Below, piece after piece: positions 16,701 to 23,413 of a DNA stretch of 27,012 nt. The stretch covers positions 1-27,012 of IMG/VR virus record IMGVR_UViG_3300030451_001513; one strand, 5' to 3'. The DNA comes from a virus. Both the position numbers and the translations under genes were made by a program. Below the pieces are notes generated by a model. That model did no database searches and was not told the DNA's origin. It saw nothing but the letters and a program-made list of their open reading frames with translations. The number at the start of each line of letters is the position of its first letter. The stretch's first letter is position 1.

Positions 16701-18985
16701 GTGGTAAGTATCTGACTGCACCTGACCTTGTTTTATTCAATACTAAGACAAAACAAGAAAATAGTCTTACTCAATTCAGAGCAGAGTTGAGTGGATCATC
16801 AGTATCTGATGTACAGGTAATCAGTGGTGGTGGTAACTTGAGAAGTGGTGATAACAGTCTATTCTCTGTCAATAATACTAACGGTGTTGGTATTGTTACC
16901 GTCACATATAGTGCTCCTACAGTCACTGTGACACTACAGACACCAACCACTGGATACGATGCAAGTAATCCTATACCATTTACAGTTGGTGATAGAGTTT
17001 TTGTTGAGAACGTAGGTGTGACAACAGGTCATGGATATAATTCATCAACTTATGGATATGAGTTCTTTACATTGAAATCAGTCAATCAAGCGACTGGATT
17101 AGTCAACCAAGCAACTATACAATATGATGTAGATGTAGATCCTGGTAATTATGATCTTGGTACATATGGTTCAGTATCTAATGAGAAGGATGTTGCTAAG
17201 TTTGATGTTGGTCTAAAAGAAGGTGAGTTCTTCAAAGGTGAGACTGTTACTACATCTAGAGGAAAGGTAGCAAAGGTTATTACTGGAGAAGGTAAATCAA
17301 GAAACGTTCTACGTGTTGATAATATAGTTGGATTCAGTACAGGTGACAGTCTAATAGGTCAGTTATCAAATGCTGGTGGTACTATCGACAAACTAGCAGA
17401 TTATGAAGGATCATTTGATGTAGGTGTATTCCACAGTAAACCATTTGGATGGGAAAAAGATACTGGTAAATTATCTAACAGAGATCAAAGAATACAAGAC
17501 AATGATTATTATCAGCAGTTTGCATATTCACTAAGATCACAAGTTGGTATATCATCATGGGGTGAACCAGTTGATTCACTTGCACACCCTGCTGGATTCA
17601 AGAAACACTCTGATCTTCTTATATCATCTGTACCTGTAGGTCTTGGTAGCACTGGTAATGGTATCGTTGCTATAGGAACTGCTTCTGCATCTGTTGTTCT
17701 TATAGACGGTGAGGGTGCACTCAAGAATTATCATGATTACGATCTTGTATATGAGAACCCTGCTCCTGACTTATCTGTAAGTAATGAGGTGGTGTTCAAG
17801 TCTACTAGATTTGACCAATCACTTGTATGTCTGACTAACCGTGTACTAGAGATAGATGATATTTCACCACAGTTCTACTCAGATCCTAACCTATTGAGAG
17901 TTGTTGAAATTGATGCTTTTGATATTGCTAATCCCTCAGGTCCTCAGGCAATCAAATATCATGCACAAGTTGTTCTTGATGCTGCATTACAGTTAGCATA
18001 CAACACAACACAGTATTGTGAATTTACTGTATTCCATAATGGATCTGATGCTTATCTAAACCAATACTCAGACTTGTCTGACTCGTTTGATCTTGGTGAG
18101 TTCATACTCCAGCAGAATGGTAATATTATATCTGTGTCATTCAGTCCTTATAATACCACCTTGACTTATGATGTTACTTTCTATAAGGAGATCATAGGAA
18201 AGCAGGTCAGCACAGGTACTACCTCATACTCTAACGTTGTCAAGTCTGGTGTAAGTTCTGTATTTGCATCAAGTGGAAGTCCATCAACTGTGACATTACA
18301 GGACATTGATGGATCAGAATTCAAATCAGGTAATATTATAGTTGTTCACACTGGTGCTGATGATAAGGAGATTGAAGAATACAACTTCTTAGCAAATGGT
18401 GCTGGTATGTTATACACTGACTTTGGTAACATGGACAGTGGTGACAAGGTAGGTAGTTTTGATATTATACAGAATGCTGGTGTAATCAAACTTAGATATA
18501 CACCTAACGCTAACACAGCAGTCACAGTGCAGACATTGACCACTATGGTTGGTGTAGCAACAACTGCTACAGGTGCCAGCGTTGATAATATTGATATTGG
18601 AGATGCTCAGTTACATGCAACTAGAACAGAGATATCTGCTTCTGGTTCTCCTACAGAGACAACTCTATCAACAAAATCATTCAGTAACTTTACATCATTC
18701 AAGTATTTTGTAGAAATACATAATACTACTGACAATAAGTATTCTTGCTTCAATGTGGCAGCGAATGCTTTCGATAGTCGTATCAACTTCAACGTTTACA
18801 ATAATCTGTCTACAGCAGATAATCCTAAACGTGATATACGTGCTATGAACATGGTTGCTAGTGGCACCAACGCACTCTTACGATTTACTCCAGCAGCAAG
18901 CAAAGCATATGTTGTACGAGTTTCTGAAATAAGAATAGACAAACCAGATAACGTCGCAGACGACAACACGATAACACTCAGCTAA
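10781..18985 (+). CDS. Giant baseplate/tail structural protein in the gp7 position, with YHYH-type domain (2734 aa)
   Basis: The N-terminal ~240 residues look like a wedge anchor: MIETSLSRVKINEV, a FGNFLKQYYLSQEFQGG helix near 29-45, and a KGTEEAYQILFGALYGEKVE helix near 204-223. The middle is built from two types of beta-rich repeat (see repeat entries). At 1174-1186 stands GWAYDGNPIYGPY, with NGRFGVTPDYPNG near 1242-1254, together a YHYH-type domain although the literal YHYH residues are replaced. The last ~360 residues hold three diverged copies of a ~105-aa module. T4 gp7 is about 1030 aa, so this is roughly 2.6 times larger. Its place between gp6 and gp8, with TAATG overlaps, argues for a gp7-like role. 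Parts may reach outward like a fibre or contact the host, which is inference. Confidence 0.8.
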   Translation: MIETSLSRVKINEVVQSQIPEFIDADNPNFGNFLKQYYLSQEFQGGPVDIAENLVDYKGLDFLNNRNLIGFTSLSQYLRGKEDTIYVDSTDGWPNSYGLLKIDNEIITYTGIGKTTFTGCIRGFSGIENNKKTNQPEYLTFTKTGIGTHGANSRVENLSTVFLQNFYKKLKTQVLPGFTERSLHGKVSKGNFIRQAKDFYRTKGTEEAYQILFGALYGEKVEMIQPAKFLIKPSDADYIRTETIIAKQVQGDAQKLSGQTLFQNTNPQTSGSIYNVGSSIINGETYYSFAISEGTTFGKFVQKNKTYVTSSTPVGSTVINVDSTVGFDTSGKFNIGNVSYSYTGKNYTQFTGITSTGTLIGLGTTITQGPDAYVYDNNTLVTVEIVGSLTKFNGSALNQVEDSSINVKTVGKEQDSLRWSSWIHNVSPKYNVVTFRTLSSSSYELTLNAEHSLYFGDEIEIVDADGVILNGSVVALLSDTRVSVTCGTLSELKEYYVRRKIKTNLGASADIQNSYSDSSENVFVASNSIPHWTINPQKRIRLFDTVNESLGTTINIADHNYYDGDLVTYTVAVGNKLTNFNVGESYYVKRLTPNSIALAYTPENIRSGKYITAFTSTDLASLSVHNLTPSLFYSTEIGPQKLLRKFPKPVYADDHEKTKQGGVGLFANGVEIYSYKATDTVNFGTLESVDVLNTGDDYDVINPPSLSVTQVGHSGVGASVIAQMSGELTDVLVETPGLDYLETPTVSIVGGNNKDAVVKAVMKIAPITLEFDSTSQGGIVNTATDRFVFSDPHGLVDTEEIIYTTNSSTPIGIGTTPGTLVDTSPYFVVKINDHEFFLSESKNEALLGIGTIPISQNGGGLHQFKTTRRRLTVDKIGIENSGLFYNRRLETISGINTYIDHINIDRHGFESGEKIKYSSSIGAAAGLTNNSEYYVIKIDANSFRLSSSEDLSDHVDITSTGSGVHTFQDPPINIVINGRQGISTFNATAQPLIRGKIIGAHVNNKGTDFGSKVINDDFKPDVTAVIGDKAFLQPFIINGRVDQIIIKSGGENFVSIPDIIITGDGVGAKAKAVVSGGKIVAINMIEKGANYTQSATTVKAETPGDGAIFSSNVKEWTVNQVERYAKINDVMPDDGFYEVQRDSELGNPYVNYYVPRNLRTYLGDNGSEHSPILGWAYDGNPIYGPYVYKEADGGGGLDYIKSSYDKLTGERTNGPSISEYPSGFFVEDFTYTPGKGDLDEHNGRFGVTPDYPNGVYAYYTTVQPSQVANAGNPFNRARVPVFPYVVGDSYKSKVEPLNLGYDFDQDVDPVSYGLIRNVKPYNINDYEFISNSQKNTKLASKIIRASSGSVSGIDLIDGGSEYRVGDALLFDNERTDGFGAIGSVLKIYGPQLNNITTTVQRLPDTTFIYTPGQITGITTVPHGFLTGTDVNIRNVSGTEHDVIQGMHRITVPRVISGIASAIETLGGGGNSGLTTSIRLVDDVNKFKVNDIIRIDHEELKIFGIDTLQNEIDCLRIQNGTAGTGHTVFSKVEKLVNEFTFPLSGCPETPVDYTVYFDAANVVGAGLSAGAGIGHTITSQDFGTRKIPTQTIFLPRHSIQHGEKLSYSPGAGTTISYQAPGVGTASGWSAPLPSEVYGYVIDQNLVGIVTTVAGIRSSSERVFFYPDQTGIGNTHFFQTVRGQITGDIDIVKVTATTNEEHTLRPLDIIDLSVVSTGTSSLSMSYNSATRFVSIGSSINPLIKVREGDLLEFDVSNGSLQNTKLEFYEDSEFKKQFVGSGVSAMEITYTAAHGEAGGKASIRFTPQAPKVVYYKLASQDVSKIIETNKDIDDYTKIIVIPSEFTGKGTISSVTSNSFDYFIDQEAERVGYTTNTAVMSYTTQSQNDHGPIAQVQLVSGGVGFKDIPQVSVASTTGRSALIEARGNDIGRLDEVQLIDIGFDYPSDKTLKPQAAMPQVVFLKDNFSVDTVAITSTGGKYLTAPDLVLFNTKTKQENSLTQFRAELSGSSVSDVQVISGGGNLRSGDNSLFSVNNTNGVGIVTVTYSAPTVTVTLQTPTTGYDASNPIPFTVGDRVFVENVGVTTGHGYNSSTYGYEFFTLKSVNQATGLVNQATIQYDVDVDPGNYDLGTYGSVSNEKDVAKFDVGLKEGEFFKGETVTTSRGKVAKVITGEGKSRNVLRVDNIVGFSTGDSLIGQLSNAGGTIDKLADYEGSFDVGVFHSKPFGWEKDTGKLSNRDQRIQDNDYYQQFAYSLRSQVGISSWGEPVDSLAHPAGFKKHSDLLISSVPVGLGSTGNGIVAIGTASASVVLIDGEGALKNYHDYDLVYENPAPDLSVSNEVVFKSTRFDQSLVCLTNRVLEIDDISPQFYSDPNLLRVVEIDAFDIANPSGPQAIKYHAQVVLDAALQLAYNTTQYCEFTVFHNGSDAYLNQYSDLSDSFDLGEFILQQNGNIISVSFSPYNTTLTYDVTFYKEIIGKQVSTGTTSYSNVVKSGVSSVFASSGSPSTVTLQDIDGSEFKSGNIIVVHTGADDKEIEEYNFLANGAGMLYTDFGNMDSGDKVGSFDIIQNAGVIKLRYTPNANTAVTVQTLTTMVGVATTATGASVDNIDIGDAQLHATRTEISASGSPTETTLSTKSFSNFTSFKYFVEIHNTTDNKYSCFNVAANAFDSRINFNVYNNLSTADNPKRDIRAMNMVASGTNALLRFTPAASKAYVVRVSEIRIDKPDNVADDNTITLS
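12445..13682 (+). repeat. Module type A repeats in the gp7-position protein (about three copies)
   Basis: The pattern is HG..[TS]GE.I.Y, a variable loop, [EP]YYVIKI..N.F.L, another loop, then G.G.H.F. Clear copies lie at about 13144-13380 and 13490-13682, and a weaker one at about 12445-12660. The same pattern recurs twice in the 955-aa protein. It is a protein-level repeat; DNA identity between copies is low. Confidence 0.65.
12832..16740 (+). repeat. Module type B repeats in the gp7-position protein
   Basis: A short beta unit with the pattern V..I.I...G..Y...P.I.I.G.G.GA.A.A.V..G.V recurs at about 12832-13030, 13897-14056, 14830-14895 and 16440-16740 (several units in the last). Single units also appear in the 955-aa protein (about 20460-20520) and gp8 (about 22624-22740). 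The Gly-x-x-Tyr turn (SGGENF, KGANY, GGSEY, GGVGF) is the best landmark. Confidence 0.65.
17900..18960 (+). repeat. Three diverged C-terminal modules of the gp7-position protein
   Basis: Segments at about 17900-18220, 18240-18540 and 18640-18960 share one layout: a beta strand naming a bound pair of residues, a [FY]..F.NG or N-A-A turn, an acidic strand (DLGEF, KVGSF, DIRAM), a Gly/Asn turn, then I.[VL][RS][YF][ST]P and a closing hydrophobic strand. Copies two and three both begin with a S.SGSP..[VT]TL motif. Confidence 0.55.
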
Positions 18986-21852
18986 TGTCATTTCAATTAG
19001 GTTCCGTAAATAGACAGTTCAACACAGAGTCAGAGACTTTTGTACAGTCTTTCAATCTGACTCATGATGGTGATCCATTGTTTCATAAAAAGTTTGATGG
19101 GTCTGATAACGCACAAGTATTGTTAGGTGATGATTCTTTTGTTATCAAAAATCATTTCTTTATAACTGGAGAGCAAGTAAAATATCAGGCAGACACAGAC
19201 TTATCTGGTAGACCAGTAGGTATACAACATGGACTGAATGGGGTTGGTGCTGCAACCACATTGCCACAAGATGTATTTGTTATCAAAGTAAGTGAAAATA
19301 ATTTTAAGGTTGCTGCAACTAAAGCATTAGCAAAGGCAGGAAGTCCTATTGGTCTGACAACTGTTGGTGCTGGTGTAACACATACGTTTACATCAATAGA
19401 CAAGAATTCAAAGTGTGTAATAGCGATTGATGATATCATACAGTCACCTGTATATAAGAGAAATGGTTCAACAACAACATTAGTGAATATCGCTAATAGA
19501 GAAGCGAATGTCACAGATGCTTCATTCATGAAACAGTATGATCTTCTACAGATCAACGATGAAATAGTTCGTATTGCTGCTCTTCATTTCAATGGTGTAC
19601 AGAATAAATTATTGCTAGACAGAAACTGGATGGGTACTACAAAGCAGGGACACTCTGCTGGTGATACTGTGCAGTTAGTTTTTGGTGATTATAATATTGT
19701 AGATGATAAGATAACATTTGCTGATGTACCATTTGGTGGTACAAGACAAACTGTAGGTATTGACTCCAGTGATTTTGTTGGTAATACGTTTGGTGTTTTG
19801 ACTGAAGTTTTCCAGACTGGTACTAAGGTAAAAATTAGAAGTTTGAACCCACCATCACCGTTAGTTGCAAACGATGATTATTTCATCATAACAAACGCTG
19901 CAAATAACTTTTCTTTTGCTGCTACAAAAGGTGAGGCATTGGTTGGTATTGCTATTACTTTAACAAATGCTGGTATAGGAACTCACAAACTAATCGTTGC
20001 TGACATTGTAGAGGGTTCTTCTTTCCATGGTAGACAATTTATCAGATCTGACTATGCTGGTAATGTTATATTAGATGATATATCACAGAATTTTACAGGT
20101 ATAGGAAAGACATTTACACTTACAGAAGGTGGTAGTAATACTACTGGTATCACTAGCGACTTTGGTGCTATATTGATAAACAATATCTTCCAGAAACCAG
20201 AGGTAGACTACAACTTCTTGAGTTCTCCATCACCAGGTATTACGTCTGTGAGATTTACTGGTAATGAAGCACCTGGCGTTACAGAGGTATTGTCAGATGA
20301 TGATGTAAATGCTAACAGACTTCCAAGAAAAGGTATATTAGTATCTGTTTCTAACTCAGAAGGACTAGGATATCTGCCAGGTCAGTATGATGACATAAGA
20401 TTAGAGAGTTCAAGTACTGGTATAGGTGCATCTATTGCAGTAGAAATAGGTGTTGGTAATAGTATTTCAAGATTTAGACTACAAAATCCTGGTTTTGGAT
20501 ACACAACTGGTGAGAATTTGAATGTTGTAGGTATACCAACCATATCATCTTATGGTTCAGACTTCTCAGCAGCACAATTTACTGTCGTAGATACAGCAGA
20601 TGATGAGTTTACTGGGTTTGTATTTGGTAAATTACAAGTTCTTGATGATATATCTGATCAATTTGATGGTAGGAAGAAGATATTTACTCTAAGAGAGAAT
20701 AACATAACGATTAGTATCGAAAAAACTGAAGGATCAATATTAAGTTTACAAGATGTACTGATGATATTTGTGAATGACACCCTACAAAAACCAGGTGTGG
20801 CATACAAATTTGAAGGTGGTACACAAATAGAGTTTTTAGAACCACCAGTTGAGGGTTCTGTCTGTCAAATACTATTCTACAGAGGTACTGATAAAGATAT
20901 TTCTACAACAACATCTCTACAGACAATCAAAACTGGTGATGGTCTGTCAATTAAGAGACAAGATGAGAGAATAGTTAGAGGTATTTTAGCAAGAGACTCC
21001 TTACAGACTACAAACTATAAAGGTGTCAACATATCTGCTACAAAAATACCAAGAAGACCAGTTATGTGGTCTAAACAACAAGATGATTTGTTTATTGAAG
21101 GTGTGAAGGTAAGTAAATCAAGAGATATGTACGAACCAAGAATATTCCCTGCTACAAGATTGATAAAATCAGTGGATACTGGTGACTCAACAGCGTATGT
21201 AATGGGTGGTACATTAGCGTTCAAGAAAACTGAGACGAATACTGGTTATACTCCGACTACAGACTTCCCTATCAAGATTGTAGATGATAATTTTGAAACA
21301 GGATTTGGTTCTACTACATTTGAGATGAAACTTGATAAACAAACATCTGCAAATATTTTTGGAGATGAGGGTAATATCATAGGTGTTGGTGTAGCAGCAT
21401 CAAGACTATCAATGCATCTGTATCTACCAACAGATAACTCATTGAGAAGCACTCGTTTTGGTGGTTTGACAAAAACTGGTATCCAAACGGGTGATTATAT
21501 GATGGTGAGTAGATCTAATGTTGGTACTGGATTGACATCTAAAAATAGTGCTGATAATGCTATTGTTGGTATCGCAACAGAATTTATTGATGGAGTTTAT
21601 CAGATTGCTGATATAGAAGATGTTACCGCACAGATAGTCAGAGTTCACGTCAATATTGAGACAGGTCATGGACTCAACTTCACAGGTCTCAGTAGTGCTA
21701 TAGGTAATTACTACGGGTCTTATTCTTGGGGTAAAGTTGTCACAGGATCTATTGGAACCTCCTTCGCAGTCAACACTTTGGACGGTGTTACTGGACTATC
21801 CACTGCACCACAAGTCATCAGAGATGAAAAATTACTTGTGGATTACCCATAA
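18985..21852 (+). CDS. Virion structural protein between the gp7 position and gp8 (955 aa)
   Basis: I do not recognise a named family. The N-terminus (MSFQLGSVNRQFNTES) leads to two module A copies at about residues 53-136 and 266-336. A LLQINDEIVRI strand near 182-192 is followed by a WMGTTKQGHSAGD turn. One module B unit (RFRLQNPGFGYTTGE, about 496-510) follows. The region TLRENNITISI to LQKPGVAYKFEGG (about 568-615) resembles an assembly or attachment domain occurring twice; an earlier FTLTEGG..LINNIFQKPEVDYNF lies at about 375-412. The protein has no membrane segment. It starts with a TAATG overlap to the giant gene and its stop lies inside a late promoter motif. It is probably a wedge-region or tail-surface component. 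Confidence 0.8.
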   Translation: MSFQLGSVNRQFNTESETFVQSFNLTHDGDPLFHKKFDGSDNAQVLLGDDSFVIKNHFFITGEQVKYQADTDLSGRPVGIQHGLNGVGAATTLPQDVFVIKVSENNFKVAATKALAKAGSPIGLTTVGAGVTHTFTSIDKNSKCVIAIDDIIQSPVYKRNGSTTTLVNIANREANVTDASFMKQYDLLQINDEIVRIAALHFNGVQNKLLLDRNWMGTTKQGHSAGDTVQLVFGDYNIVDDKITFADVPFGGTRQTVGIDSSDFVGNTFGVLTEVFQTGTKVKIRSLNPPSPLVANDDYFIITNAANNFSFAATKGEALVGIAITLTNAGIGTHKLIVADIVEGSSFHGRQFIRSDYAGNVILDDISQNFTGIGKTFTLTEGGSNTTGITSDFGAILINNIFQKPEVDYNFLSSPSPGITSVRFTGNEAPGVTEVLSDDDVNANRLPRKGILVSVSNSEGLGYLPGQYDDIRLESSSTGIGASIAVEIGVGNSISRFRLQNPGFGYTTGENLNVVGIPTISSYGSDFSAAQFTVVDTADDEFTGFVFGKLQVLDDISDQFDGRKKIFTLRENNITISIEKTEGSILSLQDVLMIFVNDTLQKPGVAYKFEGGTQIEFLEPPVEGSVCQILFYRGTDKDISTTTSLQTIKTGDGLSIKRQDERIVRGILARDSLQTTNYKGVNISATKIPRRPVMWSKQQDDLFIEGVKVSKSRDMYEPRIFPATRLIKSVDTGDSTAYVMGGTLAFKKTETNTGYTPTTDFPIKIVDDNFETGFGSTTFEMKLDKQTSANIFGDEGNIIGVGVAASRLSMHLYLPTDNSLRSTRFGGLTKTGIQTGDYMMVSRSNVGTGLTSKNSADNAIVGIATEFIDGVYQIADIEDVTAQIVRVHVNIETGHGLNFTGLSSAIGNYYGSYSWGKVVTGSIGTSFAVNTLDGVTGLSTAPQVIRDEKLLVDYP
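19141..19992 (+). repeat. Two module type A copies in the 955-aa protein
   Basis: Copies at about 19141-19392 and 19780-19992 show TGE.V.Y or TGTKVKI, then FVIKVSENNFKVA or YFIITNAANNFSFA, and end GAGVTHTF or GIGTHKL. They match the copies at 13144-13682 in the preceding gene. Confidence 0.65.
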
Positions 21853-21855
21853 ATA
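21848..21855 (+). promoter_or_regulatory. T4-type late promoter (CATAAATA) before gp8
   Basis: CATAAATA matches NATAAATA exactly and overlaps the TAA stop (21850-21852) of the 955-aa gene. It lies 24 nt before the gp8 ATG, a spacing like that before gp25. It would give gp8 and the DUF4815-type gene their own late transcript. Confidence 0.65.
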
Positions 21856-21879
21856 GATTGATAGAAATTAATTAGGTAA

Positions 21880-23409
21880 ATGCCAGCGATTATAACTGAT
21901 CAGATTAGAGTGCTGAATGCTGAGAACTTTGTCAGTGGGATATCAACCACGGATAATTCGTATTATGTTTTCATAGGATTGCCTAATGCAACCACTGTAG
22001 CGTCTGACTGGAACACCAATACTCCTTCCCCCATTGACAATTTTGATGAACATGATAATGTTTATGATACTTTGATTAGTGCGAAGAAGATAAATTCAGC
22101 AGACGTATTGAGAGTTATAAGAAAAAGAGAATGGACAACCGGTTCAATTTACGAGATGTATCGCCATGATTATAGTATCAATAATACAACACCTCAAACG
22201 AGTTCCACAAGTTTATATAATAGTAATTACTACGTTATCAACTCTGATTTCAGAATCTATGAGTGCATCTATAATGGTGCTGCACCTTCCAACTCTGGAA
22301 AAGGTATTATCTCATTACAAGAACCTCTTCATACAGATTTGCAACCTAGACTTGAGAGTGATGGATATATTTGGAAGTATCTTTTCACAATCAAACCTAG
22401 CGATATTATAAAATTTGATAGTGCAGACTTTATACCAGTTCCAGCAAACTGGAAAACTTCTACTGACACAGCAGATGTAAAGAATGCTTCTGTAGATGGA
22501 AAGATTGAAGTTATCACAATAGATGATATAGCAAGTGCTTCATACCAGTTCACTGGTACTAAAAATAATGTGCCTATCAGAGGTGATGGTTCTGGTGGTT
22601 TAGCATCAGTGACATTTACCAATGGTAAACCAACTGCTGTTCAGGTAACAAACGGAGGTTCAGGATACACATTTGCTACTTTGGATTTAGATGCTGTTGT
22701 TACAGGATCAGGAGCATCTTTCTCAGTTATCATACCACCACCTGGTGGACATGGTGCTGATGTCTATCGTGAACTAGGATCTAACAAGGTTCTTGTTTAC
22801 AGTAGAATTGAAAATGCTGATGTAACTAACCCTGACTTCCCAACTGGAAACCAATTTGCAAGAATTGGAATCATCAAGAATCCTGAAGTCAATGGCAGTA
22901 CAAACATACTGACAGATCCTAGTGCTACTGGGGTTTATGGATTACGACTTGCTGGTGCAGCGTCAACAACAATGACCGTTGAAGTTGATGGTATTGTAAG
23001 TCAAACTGTAGGAACAGGTGCTACTGCTTTAGGTAGAATCGTCAACTACGATCCAGCAACTCAAGTATTGCAGTATTGGCAGGATAGATCAGTTGCTTCT
23101 GGTGACGCAACTTCCCTTTCCCAATTTGCACTAAATAGATTCACGGCTTCCCCTGCTACAGGCGGGAGTTTGAACGTTGTTGTAAAAACAACAGGGGGTA
23201 CAGAAACCCTTGCAATTGATAATACGTTTACAGGAGTTTCTACTACAGTAAACAATAGAGCATATTATTTCGGTCAAACATTTACCTCTGGTATTGCTTC
23301 CCCAGAGATTAAGAAGTACTCAGGAGATATTATCTACCTTGATAATAGACCTGAAGTCACAAGAGCAACTAACCAACGTGAAGATATAAAAATTATCTTA
23401 GAATTCTGA
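21880..23409 (+). CDS. gp8: Baseplate wedge subunit gp8
   Basis: gp8 is a wedge protein that forms a dimer and bridges gp6, gp7 and gp10 in T4. Landmarks resembling T4 gp8 appear in order: an early SYYVFIGLP strand (about 27-35), VIRKREW (about 80-86, T4 has VIPRRDW), an IYECIYNG strand (about 126-133), and DGYIWKYLFTI (about 159-169, T4 has DGYVWEYLFEI), followed by a FIPVP strand. At 509 aa it is much longer than T4 gp8 (334 aa). Part of the extra length is a module B unit (VQVTNGGSGYTFATL, about 254-268) like those in the two preceding genes. The ATG is 27 nt after the previous stop. Confidence 0.85.
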   Translation: MPAIITDQIRVLNAENFVSGISTTDNSYYVFIGLPNATTVASDWNTNTPSPIDNFDEHDNVYDTLISAKKINSADVLRVIRKREWTTGSIYEMYRHDYSINNTTPQTSSTSLYNSNYYVINSDFRIYECIYNGAAPSNSGKGIISLQEPLHTDLQPRLESDGYIWKYLFTIKPSDIIKFDSADFIPVPANWKTSTDTADVKNASVDGKIEVITIDDIASASYQFTGTKNNVPIRGDGSGGLASVTFTNGKPTAVQVTNGGSGYTFATLDLDAVVTGSGASFSVIIPPPGGHGADVYRELGSNKVLVYSRIENADVTNPDFPTGNQFARIGIIKNPEVNGSTNILTDPSATGVYGLRLAGAASTTMTVEVDGIVSQTVGTGATALGRIVNYDPATQVLQYWQDRSVASGDATSLSQFALNRFTASPATGGSLNVVVKTTGGTETLAIDNTFTGVSTTVNNRAYYFGQTFTSGIASPEIKKYSGDIIYLDNRPEVTRATNQREDIKIILEF

Positions 23410-23413
23410 TACG

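Noticed and set aside
12445-18960. Repeats as a DNA-level satellite, CRISPR array or mobile element
   Set aside because: The copies match as protein patterns and not as DNA. There are no regular spacers, terminal inverted repeats or transposase.
19185-19556. 123-aa minus-strand ORF
   Set aside because: It is an antisense shadow of the 955-aa structural gene, with no ribosome binding site or domain.
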